Assembly: GCF_024228675.1 (NCBI RefSeq) | Contig: NZ_CP100461.1 | Location: 124,001-188,000, forward strand | Direction: 5' to 3' | DNA length: 64,000 nt | DNA from: Salinigranum marinum | GTDB lineage: Archaea; Halobacteriota; Halobacteria; Halobacteriales; Haloferacaceae | Shown: positions 26,823 to 36,524 of the stretch, piece after piece | How positions within the stretch are numbered: the stretch's first letter is position 1 | How the letters are laid out: the number at the start of each line of letters is the position of its first letter | Translations under genes and position numbers: made by a program | Notes under the pieces: model-generated | Told to the model about the DNA's origin: nothing | The model's input: the letters and a program-made list of their open reading frames with translations, nothing else | Database searches by the model: none

Positions 26823-28166
26823 TCACGTAATCTGGTCGTAGACTACCTCGACGGATTCGCTGACCACGTCAGCGATCTGGTCGATCGAGTCCTCACCAGT
26901 GATCAGCGGCGGTGCCATCATGATGTGGTCGCCTCTGGTCCCGTCTGCGCTGCCTCGACCGGGGAAGGTGTATACACCGCGGTCCAGCGCCTCGTTGTAC
27001 ACTCGCTTGTACACCTTCAACTCGGGATCGAACGGCTCTTTGGTTGCCGTATCGGCGACAAACTCGACCCCCAGCATGAGTCCCTTCTGACGGATATCAC
27101 CGACGATGGGGTGGTCTTCGAGTGCTCCGAGCCTCTCTCGCAGCTGGTCACCCCGCGCTTGTCCCTGTTCGATGACCTCGTCGGTGTAGTAGTCGAGCAC
27201 GTGGGAGGCGACTGCGGCGGAGAGTGGGTTCCCGGCGTACGTGAACCCGTGCGCGAACGAACTCCCCTTCCGACTGTCGAACTGGGCTGCGATTTCGTCG
27301 TTCACCACCACACCGCTGATCGGGGAGTACCCGCTCGAGAGCCCCTTCCCGATCACCATGATGTCCGGAACCACGCCGAAGTTCTCCATGCCGAACATCT
27401 CGCCCGTTCGCCCGAATCCCGTCATGATCTCGTCCGCGATGAAGACGACGTTGTACTCGTCGCAGATCCGCCTGATCTCTTTGAAGTATGCAGGGTGAGG
27501 ATGGGCTGCTGGCACGCTGGATCCCGACACCGGCTCCGCGACGAACGCCGCGACGGTCTCGGGACCCTCCTGTTGGATGGCGGTCTCCAGTTCCTGTGCG
27601 GCTTGTATCGCTTGCTCTTCCGGCGACCCCTCGTACTCCCACCGGTAGGGGTACGCTGGCGGGATGTGTGGGTAGTTCTTCAACAGCGGTTTGTACTGTG
27701 ACCGCCGATGCGTGTTGCCAGTGAGCGAGAGCGCGCCGATCGTGGCGCCGTGGTACGACTGCCACCGCGAGATGAACGTCGTCTTCTGCTCGTCCCCGTT
27801 CTCCTGATGGTAGCGCCGAACGAGCTTCATCGCCGAATCGACTGTCTGACTCCCGGAACTGACGAAGAAGGACGTGTTGAGATCGCCCGGCGTCATCTCC
27901 GCTAGCTTCTCGGCTAGTTCCTCGAGCGGATCCGAGGTGAAGTTCGAGGTCATCACCAGCGCGACCCCGTCCTCGACCTGTTTCTTCATTAGCTCGCCGA
28001 CACCAGGAACGGAGTGTCCGAGGTTAATCACGACGGCCGCCGAAGCCGCGTCGATTATCTCGTCACCGTTCTGGGCAACCAGAAACTCGTCGTGTGCACT
28101 CTTGATGTTCGGGAGATCGGCGCCGACACCGGAGCCCCATTTGTAGAATACGTTCTCCGTACCCAT
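26823..28166 (-). CDS. PLP-dependent class III aminotransferase
   Basis: 447 residues. It transfers an omega- or alpha-amino group to a keto acid. Seen: the PLP-lysine Lys274 in MVIGKGLSSGYSP, the cofactor Asp in FIADEIMTGFGRTG, the phosphate-binding region VSSGSQTVDSAMKLVRRYH, and the C-terminal IMMAPPLITGEDSID typical of beta-alanine, GABA or glutamate-1-semialdehyde type enzymes. In the island it could remove the amino group left after ring opening, for example from beta-alanine-like products. It stands upstream of the importer genes on the same strand, after an AT-rich leader (28170-28215). Confidence 0.9.
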   Translation of the reverse strand: MGTENVFYKWGSGVGADLPNIKSAHDEFLVAQNGDEIIDAASAAVVINLGHSVPGVGELMKKQVEDGVALVMTSNFTSDPLEELAEKLAEMTPGDLNTSFFVSSGSQTVDSAMKLVRRYHQENGDEQKTTFISRWQSYHGATIGALSLTGNTHRRSQYKPLLKNYPHIPPAYPYRWEYEGSPEEQAIQAAQELETAIQQEGPETVAAFVAEPVSGSSVPAAHPHPAYFKEIRRICDEYNVVFIADEIMTGFGRTGEMFGMENFGVVPDIMVIGKGLSSGYSPISGVVVNDEIAAQFDSRKGSSFAHGFTYAGNPLSAAVASHVLDYYTDEVIEQGQARGDQLRERLGALEDHPIVGDIRQKGLMLGVEFVADTATKEPFDPELKVYKRVYNEALDRGVYTFPGRGSADGTRGDHIMMAPPLITGEDSIDQIADVVSESVEVVYDQIT

Positions 28167-28690
28167 GCTGTTGACGAAGGGTTAATTATACATAAATCCT
28201 CTGAGTTTTTATTCAGTAATTGAAGGGCTGAGACAGTATCTATTACATCTAGCCACCACCTCCCTCGAGGTGTTGGTCTGCTCCGGTGCCAACGGCTCCC
28301 CTACAGCACCGCCAAGCAAGTCGAGGCGGCGTCATCGAGAGCGTCGCCCAACTGTGGGGTCTCTCTCGGTGGGGACGCCGTCGCCCCCCGGTTCCATCAG
28401 CAGGTCCATCGCACATCCCGGTCTCGCTTCCGCTCGCCCTCTGATCGGTGGTTCTCAGTTGTTCGGCCACGGCCGCGTCGCGCTCACGGGCAGACCGCCC
28501 GTGGTACGACGGCTTACGTCGTGCTCGGCTGTCGGGAACGCTGGAACCGTTTCCGGGCGGTCCGGTCTCGGATGCCTCACCGACGAACGTGGACAGCGAG
28601 GTCTCACGGGTCCCCCGTCGACTTCGGTGCCAGATTTTTGGATTTTATACAATCGATGATATTTTAACCACCTATGTTCGATAATGGTCG
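28167..28690. other. Divergent spacer with hairpin and promoters
   Basis: No gene is supported. A hairpin CACCTC (28257-28262) / GAGGTG (28267-28272) lies 90 bases before the aminotransferase start. Close to the right-hand gene, TTTTTGGATTTTATACAATCG (28635-28655) and GATATTTTAACC (28659-28670) are TATA-like boxes for the amidohydrolase at 28691. Confidence 0.45.
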
Positions 28691-30046
28691 ATGGCATTAG
28701 CAGATGTTGTAGTCACCGGTGCCAAGGTACTCCACGACGGCACGCTGGACCGACTGAACCTCGGAATCACGGACGGTGAAATAACTCACATATCCAAACC
28801 CGGGATGGGGCCAGAGGGAAGAGCGTCCCTCGAACTCGACGGCGAACTCGTCATCCCTGGGGCCGTCGAAGAGCACATTCACCTGCGGGAACCTGGATAC
28901 GTGGAGAAAGAGGGGATCGTTACGGGAAGCGCTGCTGCGGCCGCTGGTGGAGTGACCACGATCGTCGAAATGCCCAACACCACCCCGCCGGTGTCGACGA
29001 GGGCCCGGTGGGAGGAGAAAGCCGCGCTGTTCGACCGGAAATCGCACGTGGACTTCGCGCTGTACGGTGCCATTACCGAGGACAACGTCGGAACTGGCGA
29101 CATACAGGAACTGGCAGAGGCCGGCGCGACTGGATTCAAGACGTTCATGGCAACGAGTTTCGGTCCGCTACTCATCAGCGACAAAGCACTGCTCCTGTCG
29201 GCGTTCGAAGAGGTGAAAGAGACGGGACGGCCGATCTACATCCACGCCGAGGACGAGGAGTACCTGGACGGGTTTCGAGAGCGTGTCGAACGGGACGGAA
29301 CGAGCGGAATGGACGCGTTCTTCGACTCCCGTCCGCCGATCGCCGAGACGACCGCGATCGCGGACGTTCTCGACATCGTTCGGGAGATCGGGACCGAGAC
29401 GGTGGTTGTGCACGTCACGACCAGCGAGGGGGTCGATCGTATAGACCGCGCACGGCAAGCGGGGCTCCCCGTCGAGGCGGAAGTCACTCCGTACCACTTG
29501 GCCTTCGACGAGGAACGACTTCGGGCGGTCGGAACGGAAGGGATCGGTACGCCGCCGGTACGAGACGAGGAAAACAGGCAGGCGCTCTGGTCTCAACTCA
29601 CAGACGGCCGCGTCCAACTCCTCGGTAGCGATCACGCCCCGCACACCGCGGCTGAAAAAGACGGTGAACCGCTCGAGGTGCCCCCCGGGATGCCGCAGGT
29701 CGAAACGGCGCTCCCGTTCCTCCTCGACGCGGTCAATCGCGGACACACGACGATCGATCGAGTGGTCGACCTCTACTCGACGCGCCCGGCGAAAAAACAC
29801 GGACTCTATCCACGGAAGGGAACGATCAGCGTCGGCTCCGACGCCGACTTCGTGGTCGTGGATCCAGACGAGCCGTGGACGGTCGATCCAGCGGACTTCG
29901 AATCGAGCGGGAAGTACAGCCCGTTCGACGGTTGGACTTTCTCGGCGTCGATCCTGGCGACGTACCAGCGAGGGGAACTAATCGCGGAAAACCGGCACAC
30001 GACCAACTCCCCCGGAGACGGGCAGTTGTACCAGCGGTCGGACTGA
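28691..30046 (+). CDS. Second cyclic amidohydrolase (dihydroorotase/allantoinase type)
   Basis: 451 residues with the same fold as the enzyme at 18954 but clearly different in sequence. Metal-site residues: His62 and His64 in EEHIHLREPG, Lys150 in GFKTFMATSFG, His185 in YIHAED, the His in VVHVTTSEG and the Asp in GSDHAP. The HLREPG motif and VEMPNTTPP are characteristic of dihydroorotase/allantoinase. It heads a plus-strand run with the asparaginase and the phosphotriesterase-family gene. Two paralogues in one island suggest two ring substrates or two successive rings. Confidence 0.9.
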   Translation: MALADVVVTGAKVLHDGTLDRLNLGITDGEITHISKPGMGPEGRASLELDGELVIPGAVEEHIHLREPGYVEKEGIVTGSAAAAAGGVTTIVEMPNTTPPVSTRARWEEKAALFDRKSHVDFALYGAITEDNVGTGDIQELAEAGATGFKTFMATSFGPLLISDKALLLSAFEEVKETGRPIYIHAEDEEYLDGFRERVERDGTSGMDAFFDSRPPIAETTAIADVLDIVREIGTETVVVHVTTSEGVDRIDRARQAGLPVEAEVTPYHLAFDEERLRAVGTEGIGTPPVRDEENRQALWSQLTDGRVQLLGSDHAPHTAAEKDGEPLEVPPGMPQVETALPFLLDAVNRGHTTIDRVVDLYSTRPAKKHGLYPRKGTISVGSDADFVVVDPDEPWTVDPADFESSGKYSPFDGWTFSASILATYQRGELIAENRHTTNSPGDGQLYQRSD

Positions 30047-30170
30047 GGCTCCGAACCGCCCCTCACACCGAGCGACCGGTCGCTCGGTCGCTCGCGTCGA
30101 TCAGTTTCCGATGGGATGGAGCGGGCCAGTTGTCTATAAGTACCGCCGTTTCGGATACGAAAAACGACGT

Positions 30171-31130
30171 ATGTCAGTCGTAATCATCTCGACCGGCGGT
30201 ACGATAGCGGCGACAGAAGACGACGGTGGGGATGCCAGCCCGGACCTGAGCGGAGGAGAGATCGCAGAGAGCGTTCCGGGGTTGCAGAACCTCACCGAGA
30301 TCGAGACCGACGACTTCTCGACGGTACCGAGTCCTCACTTCACCATCGAACAGATGTACGATCTCGTGGTGAAGATCCGAGACCTCGATCGGAACAGCGA
30401 TGTCGAGGGAATCGTCGTGACGCAGGGGACCGATATCCTCGAAGAGTCCGCGTACTTCGTCAGCCTGTGTTACGACGGTTCGACGCCCGTTGCCTTCACC
30501 GGGGCGATGCGCGGACCTTCGCTCGCGAGTCCAGACGGACCGGTGAACGTCCTCGATAGCGTACGGACGACTCTGAACTGTGCGGAGACGACAGCGAACG
30601 TGTTCGTCGTGTTCAACAACCGGATCCACCCTGCCAGAAGCGTGACAAAGACACACTCGATGGCGGTCGATACGTTCCGATCGCCCGAGTTCGGCCCGCT
30701 CGGGTTCGTCGAAGAGGACCGAGTGGTGTGGCGACGGGGACACGTCGAGCCTGACGAGACGTTCGACCCGACACCGGAGCGGCTCACGAACGACGTCCAC
30801 GCGGTCACGATCACGGCGGACTCACCGCCGGGTCAAATCCACGCGGCCGCCGACGCGGATGGCCTCTGCTTTGCCGCGCTCGGTGTCGGCCACGTTCCCC
30901 AGACGCTCCTCGATCCGCTGCGTGACCTGACCGAGATCGGCGTCCCCGTCGTCGCGACCACGCGCTGTCCGGAAGGACGTGTCGCCCGGCACACGTACGA
31001 CTTCCCTGGGAGCGAACAGACGATCCGTGACGAACTCTCGATCCCCGTTTCGGACCGCAACCTCCAGAAGACTCGGATCAAGACGATCGTTGCACTCGCG
31101 GCCGGCCGCTTCGAGACCGCGTTCTCGTGA
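30171..31130 (+). CDS. L-asparaginase-family amidohydrolase
   Basis: About 319 residues. Asparaginases hydrolyse the side-chain amide of asparagine. Both catalytic motifs are present: ISTGGTIA with Thr11, and VTQGTD (residues 83-88) with the second Thr-Asp. FTGAMRGPSLASPDGPVNV matches the lysine/arginine loop region of the family. ATG 30171 is preceded by TATA-like CTATAAGTACC at 30133-30143 and fits the family N-terminus; upstream frame is not conserved. In this island it may release ammonia from an amide intermediate. Confidence 0.88.
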   Translation: MSVVIISTGGTIAATEDDGGDASPDLSGGEIAESVPGLQNLTEIETDDFSTVPSPHFTIEQMYDLVVKIRDLDRNSDVEGIVVTQGTDILEESAYFVSLCYDGSTPVAFTGAMRGPSLASPDGPVNVLDSVRTTLNCAETTANVFVVFNNRIHPARSVTKTHSMAVDTFRSPEFGPLGFVEEDRVVWRRGHVEPDETFDPTPERLTNDVHAVTITADSPPGQIHAAADADGLCFAALGVGHVPQTLLDPLRDLTEIGVPVVATTRCPEGRVARHTYDFPGSEQTIRDELSIPVSDRNLQKTRIKTIVALAAGRFETAFS

Positions 31131-31242
31131 CGAGCGACGTGAAGACGACCTCGCGGGAGACGCCATCGGCCTCGTTGCGGCGTGGCTGTTCACCGGCCGA
31201 ACTAAGCTTTATATCGGTGGTGGCTGGACCAACTACAGTAGC

Positions 31243-32349
31243 ATGAGTGATGATGCAGGCTCCGCCGTCGGAGTCAACGGACAGATAGATCCCGATCAGT
31301 TGGGTGTGACGTCCGCCCACGAGCACACGTTCATCGACATGCGGAACTGGTTCCTCATGCCCGAGACGGCCGAGGAACGGCGGCTCGCCGAAGAACCAGT
31401 TTCCCTCGAGAACCTGTGGTATCTCCGTCGTAACCCGACCAACAACCGGGACAACTACCTTCTCGGCTCGACGGACGTGGCGATCGACGAACTGGCCGAG
31501 TTCTACCGCGCAGGTGGCGAGACCATCGTGGATGTGACCCCGAAGGGGATCGGCCAGGATCCTCGACGGGTCCGCGAGATCAGCCGAGCGACCGGGATCC
31601 AGTTCGTCCACGGGACGGCGTACTACGTGCGAAACAGCCATCCCGACAGAGTTGCCGCGGCGAGCGCGGCGGACCTCGAAGAGGAGTTCGTGAGTGACGT
31701 TCGGGAGGGGATCGACGGGACCGACGTCCGGGCCGGCATCATCGGCGAGATCGGGCTGAGCACCGACTCCGAAGGGGAGATGTATCCGCAAGAAGAGAAG
31801 GTCCTCCGGGCAGCCGCCCGCGCGGCCGTCCGAACCGGCGCCCCACTGACGATTCACCCCCCAGGATGGACGGAAGCCGCACAGCGAGACCGGACCTACC
31901 CGACCTCCCGCTGGGCGCTGGAGGTCCTCGATATCGTGGAGGAGACGGGACTCGACCCGGGGCGTGTCGTCATGGATCACATGGACAGGTCGCTGTACGA
32001 GGACCTCGACTACCAGAAGGAACTCGCGTCCCGGGGGCCCTACCTCGAGTACGACATCTGGGGGGCGGAGTTCTACCGGGACGAGTACAACGACGGGTTC
32101 CCGTCGGACAGATGGCGTATCGAGGCCGTCAGCGAACTCGTCGATGCGGGCTATCTGTCTCAACTGCTCTTTGCACAGGACATCTGTCAGAAGCTCCAGC
32201 TGAGGAAGTACGGTGGGTTCGGGTACGCACACCTCCTGCGGAACGTCGTCCCCATGCTGCGGGAACACGGCTTCTCTCAGGACCAACTCGACACGATCCT
32301 GATCGACAACCCGAAACGCATGCTCACCTTCGACCCGCCCGAAGAGTAA
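31243..32349 (+). CDS. Phosphotriesterase-family metal-dependent hydrolase
   Basis: About 368 residues, a TIM-barrel amidohydrolase-superfamily enzyme. Metal ligands: His26 and His28 in SAHEHTF, the bridging Glu169 in IIGEIGLS (Glu in place of the carbamylated Lys, as in the PHP/PTER branch), His205 in TIHPPG, His246 in MDHMDR and Asp313 in AQDIC. A TATA box CTTTATATC (31206-31214) about 30 bases before ATG 31243 supports the start. Members of the branch hydrolyse lactones, phosphoesters or N-acyl amino acids. The gene converges with the chaperonin gene, 24 bases apart. Confidence 0.88.
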   Translation: MSDDAGSAVGVNGQIDPDQLGVTSAHEHTFIDMRNWFLMPETAEERRLAEEPVSLENLWYLRRNPTNNRDNYLLGSTDVAIDELAEFYRAGGETIVDVTPKGIGQDPRRVREISRATGIQFVHGTAYYVRNSHPDRVAAASAADLEEEFVSDVREGIDGTDVRAGIIGEIGLSTDSEGEMYPQEEKVLRAAARAAVRTGAPLTIHPPGWTEAAQRDRTYPTSRWALEVLDIVEETGLDPGRVVMDHMDRSLYEDLDYQKELASRGPYLEYDIWGAEFYRDEYNDGFPSDRWRIEAVSELVDAGYLSQLLFAQDICQKLQLRKYGGFGYAHLLRNVVPMLREHGFSQDQLDTILIDNPKRMLTFDPPEE

Positions 32350-32373
32350 CACCCGGATGCAGCCGACGAGTTC

Positions 32374-34137
32374 TCAGTCCGACAACTCGTCGAACCGGTG
32401 GCTGTCCGGGTTCCGCTTGAGGTGGTCTTGCTGCTGTTCGGCGACGTCGTCGTAGATCGCGTCGTCGGGGTCAGGAGCCGTTTCGGTAAACTCGGCGTCG
32501 ATGGCGTCGTCGACCCGCAACACGAGAACGGCCAGTTCGGTCGCGGTCACGTAGATCTGTTTTCGGTTCGCAGTCGGGTCGACGACGCCCGCATCCAAGA
32601 CGTCACCGATGGTTCCTTGCGGGAGTATCAAGCCAGCGGTCGAACCCTCGCTGTCCTGCTTCGTCTTCGCGTTCGCCACCGTCGTGAGCGCGTCGAGCCC
32701 GGCGTTTCTCGCGAGGGTCGCCGGTACCTCTTCGGCTGCGTCCGCGAACGCTTCCATCGCCAGCCCGACCCGCGAACCCTCGCTCCTCGCCGCGTGTCGG
32801 AGTCGCTGGGCGATCCGGACGTCGACTGCTCCCCCACCCGGGACGATACCTGGCTGTGCTCCGCCGTAGCCTTTCGCCGTCGCGACCGCAGCGGCGGCCT
32901 GTCGGAGCATCGTCGTGGCCTGTTCCGCGAGCTGTCCACTGACGCCGTGTAACTGGATGCAGACGGAGTTCGGGTCGGAGCAGCCGTCGAACACCACCAT
33001 CCGGCGAGTCCGCTTACTACCCGGCCTCGAGTCACCTGTGACCTCCTCGACGACGCCGGCCCGTCCGAGATCGTCCTCGGACACGTCGGTGATGTCCTGC
33101 ACCAGTGCGGCACCGGTTGCCAGTGCGACCTGCTGGAGGTCGATCCGGTTCACACCTCGAATCCCCACGATGCCGTTGTCGACGAGCAGCTGCTGATACG
33201 CCGGAATGATCCCCTGGCGTGCGACGACGACGTCGACTCCCGCCGCGACCAGCGTTTCGACGACCGCCCGGCGACGGGCGACGAGCGGTTCGTCGATCCC
33301 CGCGATCGTCTCTGGATCGTCCGTTTCGACTCTGATCTTCTTCGTGTCCGGATCCTGTAATCCGCCCCCGGAATCGTACCCCGAGAGGACGAGGACCTTC
33401 GCGTCGGTGACGCGGGTTGGCATCTCGGAGTGACAGAGCTTGTTCCTGTCGAGGACCGCCCCGTGGATCACCCGCGAGTCGGCTATCGACCCGGTTCGCG
33501 TGGCTCGGACCGCCATCGTGACCTCGTCCGGCATGCCGATCGTTTCGACGACCTCAACGGCGGCCTCGGCCCACCGTTCGGCGAACCCACCGACGTCGTT
33601 TCCCGTGAGCGCGGTCCGAGCGACGTGCCACTCGGCGCTGTGTGCTTTCGGTGGGAGCGACAGCTCTCGCGTCTCCTCGTCGATCGTGCGGAGCGCCACG
33701 TCGAGCCCTCGCATGTAGCCCGCACAGACCGTGTATGGATGGACTCCCCGCTCGATGAGTGACTCTGCCTCACTGAGCATGGCGGCGAGCAGTACCACCG
33801 TCGTCGAGACGCCGTCACGGATTTCCGCCCCTTCGACGGTCTCTTCGTCGGTCTGTTCTGGCCCGAGGATGCCACCGACGAGCCGACCGATCGGATGTCC
33901 AAGAGGCAGTTTGTCGAGAATCGTCGCCCCGTCGCTCGTCGCGACGTAATCGTCGAACGAGGGGGCCGCCGACGAGTCTTCCCTCGTTTCCAGCTGTCGT
34001 ACCACGAGTTTGTCCCGGGAGGCCGGTCCCAGACTCGACGCGAGAACACGTGAGATGGCCTCGACCGCGATGATGTTCGCTCTCGGGAACTTCAGCTCCA
34101 CGTCGTGTTCGGTTTGATCGATTTCTGGCCGTTGCAT
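32374..34137 (-). CDS. Divergent group II chaperonin (thermosome-like) paralogue
   Basis: 587 residues that align by eye over their whole length with thermosome subunits: LGPASRDKL (36-44), SDGATILD (68-75, usually NDGATILD), GVHPYTVCAGY (131-141), LVQDITDVSEDDLG (345-358), VPGGGAVD (432-439), GVVDPTANRKQIY (517-529) and VLRVDDAID (539-547). The nucleotide motif GDGTTT reads RDGVSTT (107-113). The region of the hydrolytic Asp (usually DAL before GGGA) reads QAA at 413-415, with an insertion of about nine residues before GGGA. An ATP-hydrolysis defect is therefore possible. Canonical folding of many substrates seems unlikely; a specialised role for neighbouring enzymes is inference. A TATA-like box CTTTTTACC near 34163 gives a nearly leaderless start. 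Confidence 0.85.
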   Translation of the reverse strand: MQRPEIDQTEHDVELKFPRANIIAVEAISRVLASSLGPASRDKLVVRQLETREDSSAAPSFDDYVATSDGATILDKLPLGHPIGRLVGGILGPEQTDEETVEGAEIRDGVSTTVVLLAAMLSEAESLIERGVHPYTVCAGYMRGLDVALRTIDEETRELSLPPKAHSAEWHVARTALTGNDVGGFAERWAEAAVEVVETIGMPDEVTMAVRATRTGSIADSRVIHGAVLDRNKLCHSEMPTRVTDAKVLVLSGYDSGGGLQDPDTKKIRVETDDPETIAGIDEPLVARRRAVVETLVAAGVDVVVARQGIIPAYQQLLVDNGIVGIRGVNRIDLQQVALATGAALVQDITDVSEDDLGRAGVVEEVTGDSRPGSKRTRRMVVFDGCSDPNSVCIQLHGVSGQLAEQATTMLRQAAAAVATAKGYGGAQPGIVPGGGAVDVRIAQRLRHAARSEGSRVGLAMEAFADAAEEVPATLARNAGLDALTTVANAKTKQDSEGSTAGLILPQGTIGDVLDAGVVDPTANRKQIYVTATELAVLVLRVDDAIDAEFTETAPDPDDAIYDDVAEQQQDHLKRNPDSHRFDELSD

Positions 34138-34463
34138 TGGCTAACTGAACTCCTCTTTCGGGTAAAAAGTTGACGGGAACCGATCCGGTCGTTTCCGCCA
34201 CGCACGACTCCGCGCCGGGCAGTGGGCTTTCCGAGCCGTGCGCTCGCTTTTTTGACTCTGCCACGCGGTTGGGTGCCAAACGTCTCCCTTCGCGAAGCGG
34301 ACGAGTAGCAAAGGGGTGACTACACACACCGTCTTCGCCGCGGGTCACGGGGATCACCTGGGACGGCCGACCGGCGAGCAGGACCGCCCGACAACCGGAC
34401 CACGGTCGCCGTTCGACCGGCTCCGCCCGTCGGGACCGCCCTGAAGACGCGGGTCCGGAAGCT
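34138..34463. other. Spacer between hyuA and chaperonin gene
   Basis: No gene is supported. It carries the chaperonin promoter (AACTTTTTACCCG on the minus strand near 34160-34170) and, at the hyuA end, a hairpin. The chaperonin thus appears to have its own promoter despite lying downstream of hyuBA. Confidence 0.5.
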
Positions 34464-34469
34464 TCAGGG
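34439..34469 (-). terminator. Hairpin at the end of hyuA
   Basis: CCCTGAAG (34439-34446) and CTTCAGGG (34462-34469) are a perfect 8-base inverted repeat with a 15-base loop. One arm overlaps the hyuA stop codon. It could end hyuBA transcription. It also resembles CTTCAGG-type ends of haloarchaeal tnpB elements, so its identity is uncertain. Confidence 0.4.
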
Positions 34470-36524
34470 GTTGATGTAGTAGTTGTTCGCTTCGGTGATG
34501 CTGAGCTGGCTTCCGGGCGGGAGCACGACCGTCGTGGTATCGGCGTCGATGAACGCGGGCCCGTCGATCTCGTGACCGGGAGCGAGCGCGGAGTCGTCGT
34601 ACGCCTTCGCGTCGACGTACTCCCCATCGAAGAACGCCTCACGCTCGTCGTGAACTGCGCTGGAGACCGGGCTGTCCGCTCCGTCCACCGTCGGATGGCC
34701 GAGTTCCTCCGTTCGACCGACTGCCTCGACCCGCCAGTAGAGGAACTCCACTGCTTCGTCGGCCTGACTGAACCCGTACGTGTTGTCGTGCACCTGGTGG
34801 AAGTTCTCCGACAGTCGGTCGAGGTCGTCCTCGTCGACCCGAGACGAGGGGATGTCCGTCTGTAGCTCCCAGATCTGCTGTGGATACCGCGCCTCGGTGT
34901 AGAAGTTCAGCTTCCGGCGGTCCTGGTCGATGCCGAGACGGTCGAAGAACGCCTCTGCGTCGGCCTCAAGCGATCTCAGGGTGTCGTTTACTTCGTCGAA
35001 GTCGAACCCGTCGCTGACCGTATGCAGACTCGCAGAGAAGTCTCGACGGACGTCCGAGAGGAGCCCACCAGTCGCACTGACCACGCCCGCCTTACGCGGG
35101 AGGAGCAGTTCCTCGATCTGGAGCTCGCCGGCGACCTGTGCGGCAAACATCCCCAACGCACCCCCACCACCTGAGAGGACGTACTGTCGCGGGTCGATCC
35201 CACGTTCGACCGTCACTTCCTGAATACCGTTGATCAGGTCCTGCGCCGAGGTCGCGTAGATCAGCCGAGCGGCCTCCTCGACACTCAGGCCGAGTCTGTC
35301 TCCGATTTTCGTCTCGATCGCTCGTTCGGCTGCCTCCGTATCAGGGGTCATTTTCCCCCCCAGGAAGTACTCCTCGCTGAGATAACCGAGCACGAGCGCG
35401 GCGTCAGTGACAGTCGGCTCCTCACCGCCGCGGCCGTAACACACCGGTCCTGGCTGGGAGCCGGCACTCTTCGGGCCGACGTGGAGCAGTCCCCCTCTGT
35501 CGATCCACGCGATACTGCCACCGCCTGACCCGATGCTCTCGACTTCGACCTTCTCGATCCCGAGGAGGTCGTCGCCGACCGTAGCCTCCCGCGTACGTGG
35601 GATGGTGCCGTTCTGAACGACGGCCATGTCGAAACTCGTTCCACCCATATCGAGCGCGATCACGTTGTCGTTGTTGAGCTCGGACCGGACGTACGCCCGC
35701 GACGAGACCGGGAACATCGTCGGACCCGAATCCACGGTCCAGATCGGATTCCGAGAGACCTCTTCAGCAGTCATGATGCCCCCGTTTGCGGTGATGATCA
35801 GCGGTTCGTCCTCGTACCCGTACTGCACCAGAGTCTCTTTCAAATCGCTGAAATAATCCCGAATGAGACCGTACAGGGAGGCGTCGATGCAGGTCGAAAC
35901 CGTTCGGCGGTACTCGCGGATGATCGGATTGACCTCGTGACTCAGTGAGTAGTGGAGATCCGGTGCCACCTCTTCGATTACGTCTCCGATCGTGTCCTCG
36001 TGTGCGGGGTTGACGTGGCTCCACAGAAGCGACACCGCGATCGCCTCGACGTCCTTCGCCTTGAGAGACTCGACCGCGCTCCGTACGTCGTCGCGGTCGA
36101 TCGGCTCTTCGACGTCACCCTCTGCGGTTATCCGTTCGTCGACCCCAACGGTGAGTTCTCGAGGGACGTACGGGTCCGGGTAGTCCATATCCCAGTCGTA
36201 CGGGTTGTACTTCCCACCCTCTCGGAGTACCAGTGTGTCGCGGAACCCTTCGGTCGTGATCAACCCCGTGCGATCGACCTCTCCCTCCAGCATCGCGTTC
36301 GTCGAGATGGTCGTGCCGTGTATCAGTCGCGTCGTGTTTGCGAGGAGTTCCCGTGCGGAAAGGCCGCACCGCGCGCCAGCCTCCGCGATCGCGTTCATGA
36401 ACCCGGCCGTGAGGTCGTCGGGAGTCGTCGCGACTTTGATCGAGTCCGATTCGCGTTCCTCCTCGTCCCAGAGGTACAGGTCGGTGAACGTCCCGCCGAT
36501 GTCGATACAGATCTGAAAGCGCAT
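34464..36524 (-). CDS. hyuA: Hydantoinase/oxoprolinase subunit A
   Basis: 686 residues. With HyuB it forms ATP-dependent cyclic amide hydrolases (N-methylhydantoinase, 5-oxoprolinase) or related carboxylases. The N-terminal actin-like ATPase fold shows DIGGTFTDLYLWD (8-20), IHGTTISTNAMLEG (68-81), the second phosphate motif ALDMGGTSFDM (290-300) and GSGGGSIAW (332-340). ATG 36524 shares one base with the hyuB stop (TAATG), so translation is coupled. The domain order is normal and the length fits. The exact reaction cannot be told from sequence. Confidence 0.92.
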   Translation of the reverse strand: MRFQICIDIGGTFTDLYLWDEEERESDSIKVATTPDDLTAGFMNAIAEAGARCGLSARELLANTTRLIHGTTISTNAMLEGEVDRTGLITTEGFRDTLVLREGGKYNPYDWDMDYPDPYVPRELTVGVDERITAEGDVEEPIDRDDVRSAVESLKAKDVEAIAVSLLWSHVNPAHEDTIGDVIEEVAPDLHYSLSHEVNPIIREYRRTVSTCIDASLYGLIRDYFSDLKETLVQYGYEDEPLIITANGGIMTAEEVSRNPIWTVDSGPTMFPVSSRAYVRSELNNDNVIALDMGGTSFDMAVVQNGTIPRTREATVGDDLLGIEKVEVESIGSGGGSIAWIDRGGLLHVGPKSAGSQPGPVCYGRGGEEPTVTDAALVLGYLSEEYFLGGKMTPDTEAAERAIETKIGDRLGLSVEEAARLIYATSAQDLINGIQEVTVERGIDPRQYVLSGGGGALGMFAAQVAGELQIEELLLPRKAGVVSATGGLLSDVRRDFSASLHTVSDGFDFDEVNDTLRSLEADAEAFFDRLGIDQDRRKLNFYTEARYPQQIWELQTDIPSSRVDEDDLDRLSENFHQVHDNTYGFSQADEAVEFLYWRVEAVGRTEELGHPTVDGADSPVSSAVHDEREAFFDGEYVDAKAYDDSALAPGHEIDGPAFIDADTTTVVLPPGSQLSITEANNYYINP

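Noticed and set aside
28257-28272. Hairpin as terminator
   Set aside because: It lies upstream, not downstream, of both flanking genes and has no T tract. It is at most a regulatory structure.
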